This document shows, piece by piece, positions 1-6,865 of a DNA stretch of 13,572 nucleotides. The stretch's first letter is position 1. Each line of letters opens with the position of its first letter. The position numbers and the translations under genes were made by a program. Source of the stretch: Candidatus Sulfopaludibacter sp. SbA3. Lineage in GTDB: Bacteria > Acidobacteriota > Vicinamibacteria > Vicinamibacterales > UBA2999. The notes under the pieces are model-generated. The model was not told the origin of the DNA, searched no databases, and saw only the letters and a program-made list of their open reading frames with translations. The DNA lies in the NCBI GenBank assembly GCA_945866285.1, contig CAMBHC010000034.1:1-13572 (forward strand), given 5' to 3'.

Positions 1-884
1 TCCCGGTGCTGCTCGGGGTGGCGACCCTCGTGTTCTCGCTGATTCATCTGGTGCCAGGTGACCCCGCGCAGGCCATGCTTGGAGACGGCGCATCGCCGCA
101 AGACATCGCCGAGTTGCGGACGAATCTTGGACTCGACCGGCCGCTCACATCGCAGTACGCCGCGTTTCTTCGCCATGCAGTGACGGGCGACCTCGGCAAG
201 TCGTTCCGCACGGGCCAGCCGGTCACGCAGATGATGGCCGAACGGGTGCCGGCCACCGCCGAACTCGCGCTGGCCGCCATGACCGTGGCCATCCTGTTGG
301 CGCTTCCGCTCGGCATCATCGCCGCGGTCCGGAAGAACACCTTCGTTGACCATGCCGCCATGACGTTCTCGCTGGCTGGTATCTGCATCCCGAATTTCTG
401 GCTCGGCCCCTTGCTGGCAATTGTCTTTGCCGTGGAGTTGGGCTGGCTGCCGGTTTCGGGCCGGGGCACGGCCGCGCATCTGGTATTGCCGGCGGTATCG
501 CTCGGTCTGGCTCTTTCCGCCATCCTGGCGCGCATGACGCGCGCCAGCCTGCTCGAAGAGCTCGGTGAACTGTATGTGCGCGCGGCCCGCGCTCGCGGCG
601 TGTCGCCGTCGACCGCCGTCCTCGGCCATGCGCTTCGCAACAGCCTGATTCCGCTGGTCACCATCGTGGCGCTGCAGTTTGGCGCCGTCCTGACTGGCGC
701 CGTGATCACCGAGACCATTTTCGCGTGGCCTGGCATCGGGCGGCTGCTGATTCAGTCAATTGGTTTCCGCGACTACCCGATGGTGCAGGGCTGCATCCTG
801 CTGATCGCGGTGACCTACGTGTCGGTCAATCTCCTCACTGACGTCCTTTACGGCGTACTCGACCCCCGGATCCGGCTTGAATGA
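1..884 (+). CDS. Dipeptide/oligopeptide ABC transporter permease, DppB/OppB family (5' partial)
   Basis: Inner-membrane permease subunit of a peptide-type (PepT) ABC importer. It pairs with the DppC-type permease that follows. The reading frame is open through the left edge (codon 3-5 encodes Pro), so the true start and roughly the first 10-20 residues lie outside the window; the GTG at 6 is internal. The visible part begins inside the first membrane helix, followed by the family's 'HLVPGDPA' segment. Further hydrophobic helices lie at about visible residues 85-108, 120-145, 158-176 and 212-238, and near the C-terminus. The cytoplasmic EAA loop that contacts the ATPase is clear at about 189-218 (YVRAARARGVS...NSLIPL). 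The ending 'YGVLDPRIRLE' is typical of the family. The substrate (di-/oligopeptide, nickel or another small solute) cannot be told from the permease. The binding protein and ATPases are not in the window. Confidence 0.93.
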   Translation, partial: PVLLGVATLVFSLIHLVPGDPAQAMLGDGASPQDIAELRTNLGLDRPLTSQYAAFLRHAVTGDLGKSFRTGQPVTQMMAERVPATAELALAAMTVAILLALPLGIIAAVRKNTFVDHAAMTFSLAGICIPNFWLGPLLAIVFAVELGWLPVSGRGTAAHLVLPAVSLGLALSAILARMTRASLLEELGELYVRAARARGVSPSTAVLGHALRNSLIPLVTIVALQFGAVLTGAVITETIFAWPGIGRLLIQSIGFRDYPMVQGCILLIAVTYVSVNLLTDVLYGVLDPRIRLE

Positions 885-1669
885 TGCGCCTCGGTTTGGT
901 CATCGTCGTGGTGGTCGTAGGCGCGGCGCTGTTCGCGCCGTGGCTGTTGCCGTGGGACCCCAGCCTCCAGGACTTGCCCAATCGGCTACAGGGACCCACG
1001 TCGCAGCACTGGTTCGGGTTGGATGAGCTCGGCCGCGACATCCTGGCGCGTGTGCTGCTTGGTGCGCGGGTGTCCCTCGCCGTCGGCGTCATCGTCGTCG
1101 GCGTGTCAGCGCTCGTGGGCATGATCGTCGGCGCCGTGTCCGGCTACTACGGCGGCTACATCGACCAGATCATTGGCCGCGTCATGGATGTGTTGATGGC
1201 GTTTCCTGGCATGCTGCTGGCCATTGCGTTGGTGGCCGTGCTGGGGCCGAGCCTGACCAACGTGGTGCTGGCACTCGCGGTGATCGGCTGGGTGGGTTAC
1301 GCGCGGCTCGTCCGCGGCCAGGTCCTCCGCGCCAGGGAATTCGAGTACGTCGTCGCGGCTCGGGCCCTCGGGGCAGGCACCGTGCGACTGTTGGTGCGCC
1401 ACGTCATGCCGACCGCGTTGCCACCAGTGTTGGTGCAGGCGACCCTGGGCATGGCCGGCGCGATCCTGTCCGAGGCAGCGCTGAGCTTCCTGGGACTCGG
1501 AGTCCAGCCGCCGACCCCGAGTTGGGGTGCCATGATCAACGGCGGGCGCGTCCACCTGCTCGATGCGCCACACCTGACCATCGTCCCGGGCCTGTTCCTG
1601 GCAGTCGTCGTCCTGGGGTTCAACTTCCTCGGTGACGGCATCCGCGACGCCATCGATCCGAAAAAATAA
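881..1669 (+). CDS. Dipeptide/oligopeptide ABC transporter permease, DppC/OppC family
   Basis: Second inner-membrane permease of the same peptide-type importer. The ATG at 881 overlaps the upstream stop (ATGA), indicating translational coupling; a second ATG at 884 is an equally possible start. The product has 262 residues, shorter than the roughly 300 of E. coli DppC because the usual long cytoplasmic N-terminus is missing and the protein starts almost directly in the first helix (about residues 5-22). The family signature after that helix is present ('HWFGLDELGRDILARVLLGARVSL', here split as HWFGLDELGRD at 43-53, then GARVSL). The EAA loop is at about 156-184 (YVVAARALGAG...HVMPTALPPV). 'LSFLGLGVQPPTPSWG' (201-216) and the C-terminal 'GDGIRDAIDPKK' are also family hallmarks. 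It is the last gene of its operon; a strong hairpin follows directly. Confidence 0.95.
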   Translation: MMRLGLVIVVVVVGAALFAPWLLPWDPSLQDLPNRLQGPTSQHWFGLDELGRDILARVLLGARVSLAVGVIVVGVSALVGMIVGAVSGYYGGYIDQIIGRVMDVLMAFPGMLLAIALVAVLGPSLTNVVLALAVIGWVGYARLVRGQVLRAREFEYVVAARALGAGTVRLLVRHVMPTALPPVLVQATLGMAGAILSEAALSFLGLGVQPPTPSWGAMINGGRVHLLDAPHLTIVPGLFLAVVVLGFNFLGDGIRDAIDPKK

Positions 1670-1674
1670 AAATA

Positions 1675-1753
1675 GAACCTGCTTCCGTTTTACGGTGTGC
1701 GTAAGACCGCCACGGCTTCAGACTTACGAGTTTCGTAAAAGGGAAGCAGGTTC
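1675..1753. terminator. Long inverted repeat, probable bidirectional intrinsic terminator
   Basis: The arms 1675-1694 (GAACCTGCTTCCGTTTTACG) and 1734-1753 (CGTAAAAGGGAAGCAGGTTC) pair at 19 of 20 positions, with one G/G mismatch (1687/1741). The hairpin sits between the stop of the + strand permease (1669) and the stop of the - strand TPR gene (1757), so it serves convergent transcripts. Read on the - strand, the stem is followed by a T-rich run (1674 down to 1661, 'TATTTTTATTTTTT'). Read on the + strand, it is followed by 'CCTTTT' at 1753-1758. The 39-base middle contains further complementary pieces: TTACG 1690-1694 with CGTAA 1700-1704; CGTAAG 1700-1705 with CTTACG 1723-1728; and TTACGA 1724-1729 with TCGTAA 1733-1738. 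The structure could therefore also fold as a 12-bp outer stem with two small hairpins. Terminator function is inferred. Confidence 0.75.
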
Positions 1754-1756
1754 CTT

Positions 1757-3139
1757 TTACGGCAATCGCTGCTTCATCAGCATCAACTGGCGGTTGCCAG
1801 GATCTGCGGCGAGAGCCTCGTCCAGCACGTGACGGGCGCGGGCAATGTCGCCGCTCTTGGTCGCCGCATCGGCGAGGCGCAGTTGAAGGGCAGTGCTCGG
1901 TCCCGAGTCATCGATCGCGCGATCGAACCAGCGGACCGCCAGCGCCGGTTCGCCGAGGCGCAGCGACAGGTCGGCGATGCGGGTGCTGACGTCGGCGAGC
2001 GGCTTCTCATCACCCACCAGCGTCGCGTATCTCAACAGGGCGTCGCGCGCGTCCTGAATGCGTCCGTCGCGCACGGTGACATCGGCGAGTTGCAGATAGG
2101 CATCGGGTGGAACGGGCAGGCGGGTAACCGCCTGGCGCAAGGCACGCTCGGCCGCCGACATGTCACCGGCCAGCAACCAGGCGTGGCCGAGTTCAGCGAA
2201 GGTCTCGCCGCTGGCATCCGAGCGGCTCGCGGCCTGTTGCAGCGCCTCGAGAGCCTTGTTGAGAGCGATGCGGTCGCCGCGTCGCTGGGCGCTGGTCAGC
2301 CAGACGTGACCGAGCGCCGCGTAGGCCTGTGGCGCGTCGGGAGAGCGCTCGACGGCCCGGCTCAGGGTGGTGACGGCCGCGTCCTCTCGGCCCGCGCGCG
2401 CCTGGGCCAGACCGACCGCGACCAGGCGATCGCCGCGCGTCGCATCGAGTGCGGCCAGCGCCTCCAATTCGTTGATGGCCCTGGTGTGCTCGCCTTCAAG
2501 GGCATACACCTCCGCCAAGGCTTCACGAGGAGCCGTCTGACTCGCCGGCAGACGGCGGGCCGCCTCCTCGAGCGACCGCCTGGCGGCGGGCAACTTGTTC
2601 TGATCGCGCAGCACGAGTCCCAGCACGTAGTGCGCGTCACCCAGGGCTGGGTCGAGCTTGAGCGCCTGCTGCAAGGCCGCTGCCGCCGCAGCGACGCGGC
2701 CGGCACGGTAGCGCGAGAGTCCAAGCTTGTAATGAACCCTGGCATTCCGCTCATCAAGGTTGATGTAGGCCTCGTAGCGCTCGATGGCCCGATCGGCCCG
2801 GTTGAGCGAGGCGTTGACGTCGCCGAGCAACTCGATGGCAAGCAAGGCGCTCGGGTCCAAATCGACCGCGTCCCGAAGGTCGCGAAGGGCCGACTCAAGT
2901 TCGTTTTGGTTCTGGTACACGGCGCCACGTTTGAGGTGGGCCAGCATCGAATCGGGCTTCAATGCCACCGCGCCCGAATAAGCCTCAATGGCCTGAAAGT
3001 GGCGCTCGGCGGCCACGGCCTGATCGCCTTCCGCAATCCGCCGCCCGAACTCCCGTTCGTTGGCCAGGGCGGAATAGGCAAGGGCCCCGGCCACGCCGGC
3101 TACGGCCACTATCACCACCGCCACCAAGGTTCGGCGCAC
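1757..3139 (-). CDS. Membrane-anchored tetratricopeptide repeat (TPR) protein
   Basis: Protein of 460 residues with an N-terminal hydrophobic segment (about residues 4-25, after MRR), probably a signal anchor with the repeats outside the cytoplasm. The rest is a continuous TPR solenoid. The repeat phase is very regular: 'ALKPD' 59-63, 'DLDPS' 93-97, 'NLDER' 127-131 and 'KLDPA' 161-165, spaced exactly 34 residues. More degenerate repeats run to 'DPGNRQLMLMKQRLP' at the end. TPRs are protein-protein interaction scaffolds, and no catalytic domain is visible. The start is GTG at 3139; no in-frame ATG was found just upstream. The gene diverges from the ECF sigma gene across 68 bases and converges on the permease operon. 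The partner protein is unknown. Exported TPR proteins of this kind are common in Acidobacteriota and Myxococcota (family knowledge). Confidence 0.9.
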   Translation of the reverse strand: MRRTLVAVVIVAVAGVAGALAYSALANEREFGRRIAEGDQAVAAERHFQAIEAYSGAVALKPDSMLAHLKRGAVYQNQNELESALRDLRDAVDLDPSALLAIELLGDVNASLNRADRAIERYEAYINLDERNARVHYKLGLSRYRAGRVAAAAAALQQALKLDPALGDAHYVLGLVLRDQNKLPAARRSLEEAARRLPASQTAPREALAEVYALEGEHTRAINELEALAALDATRGDRLVAVGLAQARAGREDAAVTTLSRAVERSPDAPQAYAALGHVWLTSAQRRGDRIALNKALEALQQAASRSDASGETFAELGHAWLLAGDMSAAERALRQAVTRLPVPPDAYLQLADVTVRDGRIQDARDALLRYATLVGDEKPLADVSTRIADLSLRLGEPALAVRWFDRAIDDSGPSTALQLRLADAATKSGDIARARHVLDEALAADPGNRQLMLMKQRLP

Positions 3140-3163
3140 GGGAACGATGGTAGCAAAAGCGAG

Positions 3164-3191
3164 GGAACTTTCGGGGTCGGCCGGTTTCTAA
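3164..3191 (+). promoter_or_regulatory. Sigma-E-like ECF promoter upstream of the sigma factor gene
   Basis: GGAACTT at 3164-3170, a 16-base spacer, then TCTAA at 3187-3191. This closely matches the known sigma-E-type consensus (GGAACTT, about 15-16 bases, then TCTAA/TCTGA). Transcription would start near 3197-3199. The resulting leader would be only about 10 bases to the ATG at 3208, or about 40 to the in-frame ATG at 3238. The site sits directly upstream of an RpoE-like sigma gene, so positive autoregulation is the natural reading. That is an inference from motif and position. Confidence 0.6.
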
Positions 3192-3207
3192 AATTGATAC
3201 ACTGACC

Positions 3208-3843
3208 ATGGGTTTTCGATTTGTCGCCGAATCCGTCATGAAAGACGCCGGAGCACTCGATTGGGCTGAAGTCGGCACCGGCGAAGCGGCGCTCATTGAG
3301 CGATGCGCCGCGGGCGAACAGGCGGCGTGCGCCGAACTCGTTTCCGGGCACGAGCGCATGGTTTACCAGCTCGCCCTGCACCTGCTTGGTGACCGCGACG
3401 AGGCCCTCGACCTCTCCCAGGAAGTCTTCTTCAGCGTGTTCCGGACCATCGGGCACTTCCGCGGCCAATCGGCCTTGAAGACCTGGATCTATCGTATTGC
3501 CATCAACCAGGCCCGCAACCGCCAGCGATGGTGGCGGCGCCGGCACAAGGCCGACCAGGTGTCGCTGGATCAGCATGTGGCCGCACACGGTGACCTGCGC
3601 CAACCCGGTGAACACACCTCGCCCGACCGCGCCTACGCCCGCAAAGAGCTGGCGGAGAAGTTGTGGACGGCGCTCGACCGCTTGCCTTTCGACCAGCGCA
3701 CCGTGATCGTGCTCCGCGAAATCGACGGCCTCCGTTACGACGACATTGCCTTCTCGTTGGGCGTGGCCGTCGGAACCGTCAAGTCGCGCCTCACGCGGGC
3801 GCGCCAGGCGCTACGTCAGCAACTGCAGGGGGCGCGCGTGTGA
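3208..3843 (+). CDS. RNA polymerase ECF sigma factor, RpoE/SigE-like
   Basis: Extracytoplasmic-function sigma factor of 211 residues. It has sigma region 2 at about 41-108 ('ELVSGHERMVYQLALHLLGD', 'DLSQEVFFSVFRTIGHFRG' and 'LKTWIYRIAINQARNRQR' are the core, -10-recognition and melting segments). A basic linker follows ('RWWRRRHK'). Region 4 spans about 150-205 ('LDRLPFDQRTVIVLREIDGL') with a helix-turn-helix at about 176-197 ('YDDIAFSLGVAVGTVKSRLTRAR') that reads the -35 element. There is no extra C-terminal domain. The ATG at 3208 lacks a clear Shine-Dalgarno. The in-frame ATG at 3238 (residue 11, MKDAG) would lose nothing of region 2 and fits the predicted transcription start better, so the true start is open. 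The stop overlaps the start of the anti-sigma gene (TGATG), a typical arrangement for coupled 1:1 expression. The regulon cannot be determined here. Confidence 0.94.
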   Translation: MGFRFVAESVMKDAGALDWAEVGTGEAALIERCAAGEQAACAELVSGHERMVYQLALHLLGDRDEALDLSQEVFFSVFRTIGHFRGQSALKTWIYRIAINQARNRQRWWRRRHKADQVSLDQHVAAHGDLRQPGEHTSPDRAYARKELAEKLWTALDRLPFDQRTVIVLREIDGLRYDDIAFSLGVAVGTVKSRLTRARQALRQQLQGARV

Positions 3844-4607
3844 TGCACGAGCATTCGTGCGCCGACGTGCGCGAACGCCTTGAGGCGCTTTACGACGGCG
3901 AAGTGCCGTTCGCTGAGCGCCTCGCCATCCAGAACCATCTCACCGAATGCGTCGCCTGCAGCCTGGAGGCTGACGCGCTCGCCGGTCTTGGCTCGACCTT
4001 GCGCCACCTGGCAGCGGAGGTCGGCGAGCACGCGGCAGTCGTGCCGCTGCGCCTGTCCGAACAGGTGGTGGAGCAGCTCGGCGTCGAAGAACGGCTCTCG
4101 ATGCATGCGCAGGTCGTGGCGCTGTTCCAGGACATGCACCTGGTCTGGGCCGGGATTGGCGCGACGGTCGCGACGCTGGTCTGCCTGGTCGGCTCAGCCA
4201 GCGTGCTGCATGCCGCGAACCAGGAACGTCCGGATTCACTGGCGGGCGTGATCTCACTGCTGGCCAACCCCGGTTCCAATGCCAACCCGGTGCGCCTCAA
4301 TTACGACATGATGGCGCCGCGCGCGGTCACCGATGCCGCGATCGATCTGTCCGAGGAGGACGCGGAATACGCGTTGGCGGCAGTCGTCTCGCGTGAAGGC
4401 CGCGTCCAGGGCATCGAAGTGATCAACGACGCGCAGTTGCTCGGCAACCGTGCCGTGGTCAACGCCATGCTGAACGAGGCGTACCGCGTGCAATTCGCGC
4501 CGGCACAAGCGCGCACCGGCGACGCGGTGGCGGTGAGCATGGTCTGGCTGGTGGCGAGCACCACCGTCAAGGGTCGTCACGACGATGGGCTGGGGAGCCA
4601 GCGGTAG
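3843..4607 (+). CDS. Zinc-finger anti-sigma factor, single TM, with TonB C-terminal-like outer domain
   Basis: Likely membrane anti-sigma factor for the sigma gene it overlaps. The start is the ATG at 3843, inside the upstream stop codon (TGATG); the frame is open further upstream, but that part lies within the sigma gene. The product has 254 residues. The N-terminal ZAS/zf-HC2 domain has H32-x3-C36-x2-C39 ('NHLTECVAC') plus N-terminal His/Cys (H4, C6) as possible further zinc ligands; such domains clamp the sigma factor. A hydrophobic segment at about 100-122 is the only clear membrane helix. The exported part (about 123-254) ends in a stretch resembling TonB C-terminal domains: 'REGRVQGIEVIND', then 'VVNAMLNEAYRVQFAPA', then 'GDAVAVSMVWLV'. 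Sigma control is strong by context. The TonB-like assignment is my pattern reading and is moderate. A 47-base GC-rich gap separates it from the convergent gene. Confidence 0.85.
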   Translation: MHEHSCADVRERLEALYDGEVPFAERLAIQNHLTECVACSLEADALAGLGSTLRHLAAEVGEHAAVVPLRLSEQVVEQLGVEERLSMHAQVVALFQDMHLVWAGIGATVATLVCLVGSASVLHAANQERPDSLAGVISLLANPGSNANPVRLNYDMMAPRAVTDAAIDLSEEDAEYALAAVVSREGRVQGIEVINDAQLLGNRAVVNAMLNEAYRVQFAPAQARTGDAVAVSMVWLVASTTVKGRHDDGLGSQR

Positions 4608-4654
4608 GCGCTTGCGCAACGCGCCGCGCCCGCGCGCCGCGGTCGGCCTCTAAC

Positions 4655-6865
4655 TCACTTAATCTGGACCTGGCCGCTCCCGACATTTCCCAATACATCG
4701 GTCGCGCGAATGACCAATGTGCGACCCGCGGCATCGGCTTCCAACCTGATCTCAAACGCTTCCTGGCGTGCGTCGAGAATGCCGTCGCGGGGAAACGCCG
4801 GCTGCCAGCGCTGCGCATCCACTGAATACTCCACGCGCGCAATCGTCGAGTCCGTATCGCGAACCTCGGCCGGCACGATGAACCGCGTGCCGTCCCGGCG
4901 AATGGCGCCGGGCTGCACGGTCGGGGCGACGTTGTCGATCTCGAAGCCGCTGCTCTCGAGTTCACCGACCAGCGCTGAGTCCGAAGGATTGGCGCGCGTA
5001 TCCGAGGCCGAGACCTTCAGGACGTACGAGCCGTTTGGCACTGAGGAGGTATCCCAGACCAGCAGGGTGTCGCGCAGGTCGCTCTTCAGCGGGTGCCAGG
5101 CCGTCTCGCCCTCGCGTCGATAGGACACGCTGTAACTGAGGTCGTCGCCGTTCTCATCCTCTGCCTTCCAGACGAACGTCTGGAGCCCCTTCTGATAGAT
5201 GCGCCGGCCGAGGGCGGGCCCCGAACCAGCAGCGGCGGGTGAGGCGCCGGCGTTGCGACGCTCGGTGGCATCTTCATCCAGGCCGGCACTTTCGGTCTCG
5301 CCGCTTGAAAAAGGCTTCTGGAACACCACGCCTGGCGGATGGACGGTGATGGCGGCCACCTGCGGCCGCACGTTGCGGGGCAGGTACGCCGACGTGAGCG
5401 AGGTCAGCACTGGGCTCGCTGTCGTCCCAGTCAGGACCGCGCGCCATTGCAGGTAACGCGCCTTCGGACTGCTGATCGGCGAGCCATCCGCATTGGTGTA
5501 TGGACCGGCCCAATCGCTCCACGCTTCGTCTGGCGTGCGCGTGTTGCCCGAGCGCGTGAACACCTCGACCTTGGTGCCGGCCGGCGCCACCGCCTTCCAT
5601 GCCACGGCACCCCACGTCGAGACCAGGCGGGCGTCTTTGACATCAGACTCGTACGTGCCACGCGTGGCGCGCGCTGATGACATGGCCATCAGCCGGCCGG
5701 GATTCGAGGTGGCGATCAAGGTGCGGTCAGCCGTCCGAATCAGTTGTGTCGCCTGTTGCGCCGGCACCCGGGTGACGAGGACGGCGCGAACCGGATCGCC
5801 ACTCAGCCGGTACAACTTGCCCTTGCCGCCAGTTGCCACCAGCAGGCCACCATCGGACTCGATGCTGAGGTCGTACGGCGCGTCCTCTGCCGGTGACCAG
5901 ATCTGATCCCACAATCCGTCGGTCTGGACGCGGAAGATCGCGCCACTGGCGCTGCGCCGATCGGCTGCCGAGCCGGAGGCCTGCGCCCCGCCGGGAATCT
6001 CGACGACGGCAATCGACGTGATCTCGGTCGAGACGTTGGGAATCGATGGCGTCACCGCGGGTGGCGATACGGTGACCGGTTCCGACAGGTTGTCGCCGCC
6101 GCTGCCACTGCGGCTGCTTTGGGCGGCCGCGTAGATCACGCCCTTGGGATCCACGCGCAGGGCATGAATCTCCTGGAACGGGGTATCGAGCAGGAGGAAG
6201 CCCTTGCCGGCGGTGTCGACCCTGAAGACGCGACCGGGAGCGCCCGTCCCGACGAGCAACTGGTTGCCGGCATCGAACGCCAGCGACACGGCATGCGTGG
6301 CCTTAGTTGAGAAAAACTTTGCGCCCGTACCGTCGGCGGTCACGCGGTAGACGGTGCCTTTGTCGCCCGTGCCAGCGAAGACGTTGCCCTGGCGATCAAC
6401 GGCAAGGGACCAGATGTACTTCTCGCTGGGGTCGAAGAAGATCGTGGCCTGGCCCTTCGCATCGACTTTGTAGATGCGGCCTTCGGGAGAGGTGGCGACG
6501 TACAGGCCACCGGCCGGCGCCGGCGCCAGCGCGTGCACCTCCATCTCGCTGCTGTCGTAGAACACGCTGCCCTGGCCGTTGCGGTCGACGCGGATGACCT
6601 TGCCCTCGTTGCCCGTGCCGAGGAACACCGTGCCGTCCGCGCCAGGCAGCATCGTCCACACGAACGGCGTGCCCGCGTCGTAGAGGTTGGTGAGTTCAGG
6701 ACCCAGCGTCAGGCGGCCGTGCTCGTCAATGGAGAGCTGCTCAACTTCGCCGCGCAGAAAGTCCGCCTGCGTGCCCGCCTGCCAGAAGCCTGGCGCGGCC
6801 GACAGCGTGGACACCGCGAGCAAGCCAGCGGCCAGGGCCGCACTAATCAATGTTCGACGAGTCAT
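4655..6865 (-). CDS. Secreted beta-propeller protein with C-terminal Ig/FN3-like modules
   Basis: Exported protein of 736 residues with a signal peptide at 1 to about 24 ('MTRRTLISAALAAGLLAVSTLSAA'; the run of small residues ends near Ala24). At least four propeller blades recur with an exact 41-residue period: 'FLGTGNEGKVIRVD' 81-94, 'YVATSPEGRIYKVD' 122-135, 'FAGTGDKGTVYRVT' 163-176 and 'LVGTGAPGRVFRVD' 204-217. More blades resume after a Ser/Pro/Gly-rich insertion (about 250-310), e.g. 'LLVATGGKGKLYRLSG' and 'TLIATSNPGRLMAMS'. Next comes a jelly-roll-like module ('VEVFTRSGNTRTPDEAWSDW', 'ARYLQWRAVL'), a low-complexity linker, and Ig/FN3-like strands ending in 'DVLGNVGSGQVQIK'. No catalytic motif was recognised. 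The start ATG directly abuts the stop of the S55-like gene with no spacer, so the two are co-transcribed and probably translationally coupled. The function is unknown; a periplasmic or surface sensor or binding role is a guess. Confidence 0.85.
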   Translation of the reverse strand: MTRRTLISAALAAGLLAVSTLSAAPGFWQAGTQADFLRGEVEQLSIDEHGRLTLGPELTNLYDAGTPFVWTMLPGADGTVFLGTGNEGKVIRVDRNGQGSVFYDSSEMEVHALAPAPAGGLYVATSPEGRIYKVDAKGQATIFFDPSEKYIWSLAVDRQGNVFAGTGDKGTVYRVTADGTGAKFFSTKATHAVSLAFDAGNQLLVGTGAPGRVFRVDTAGKGFLLLDTPFQEIHALRVDPKGVIYAAAQSSRSGSGGDNLSEPVTVSPPAVTPSIPNVSTEITSIAVVEIPGGAQASGSAADRRSASGAIFRVQTDGLWDQIWSPAEDAPYDLSIESDGGLLVATGGKGKLYRLSGDPVRAVLVTRVPAQQATQLIRTADRTLIATSNPGRLMAMSSARATRGTYESDVKDARLVSTWGAVAWKAVAPAGTKVEVFTRSGNTRTPDEAWSDWAGPYTNADGSPISSPKARYLQWRAVLTGTTASPVLTSLTSAYLPRNVRPQVAAITVHPPGVVFQKPFSSGETESAGLDEDATERRNAGASPAAAGSGPALGRRIYQKGLQTFVWKAEDENGDDLSYSVSYRREGETAWHPLKSDLRDTLLVWDTSSVPNGSYVLKVSASDTRANPSDSALVGELESSGFEIDNVAPTVQPGAIRRDGTRFIVPAEVRDTDSTIARVEYSVDAQRWQPAFPRDGILDARQEAFEIRLEADAAGRTLVIRATDVLGNVGSGQVQIK

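Noticed and set aside
1675..1753. tRNA or other structured RNA gene within the palindrome
   Set aside because: The cloverleaf-like folding lacks tRNA arm lengths and conserved bases. The two-sided T-tracts and convergent context favour a terminator or repeat.
1829..3205. Long + strand open frame opposite the TPR gene (about 458 codons)
   Set aside because: The - strand frame shows exact 34-residue TPR periodicity. The + strand reading has no family pattern and would run through the divergent promoter region.
3663..3842. Upstream extension of the anti-sigma frame into the sigma gene
   Set aside because: The extra 60 codons overlap region 4 of the sigma factor in another frame and are Arg/Pro-rich. 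The ATG at 3843 gives the standard TGATG-coupled arrangement.
4608..4654. GC-rich gap with GGCGC/GCGCC and CCGCG/CGCGG pairings between convergent genes as a terminator
   Set aside because: The stems are only about 5 bp and no T-run follows on either strand. In a sequence this GC-rich such pairings are expected by chance. A repeated GCGCCGCG (4621-4628 and 4634-4641) was seen but is too short to interpret.
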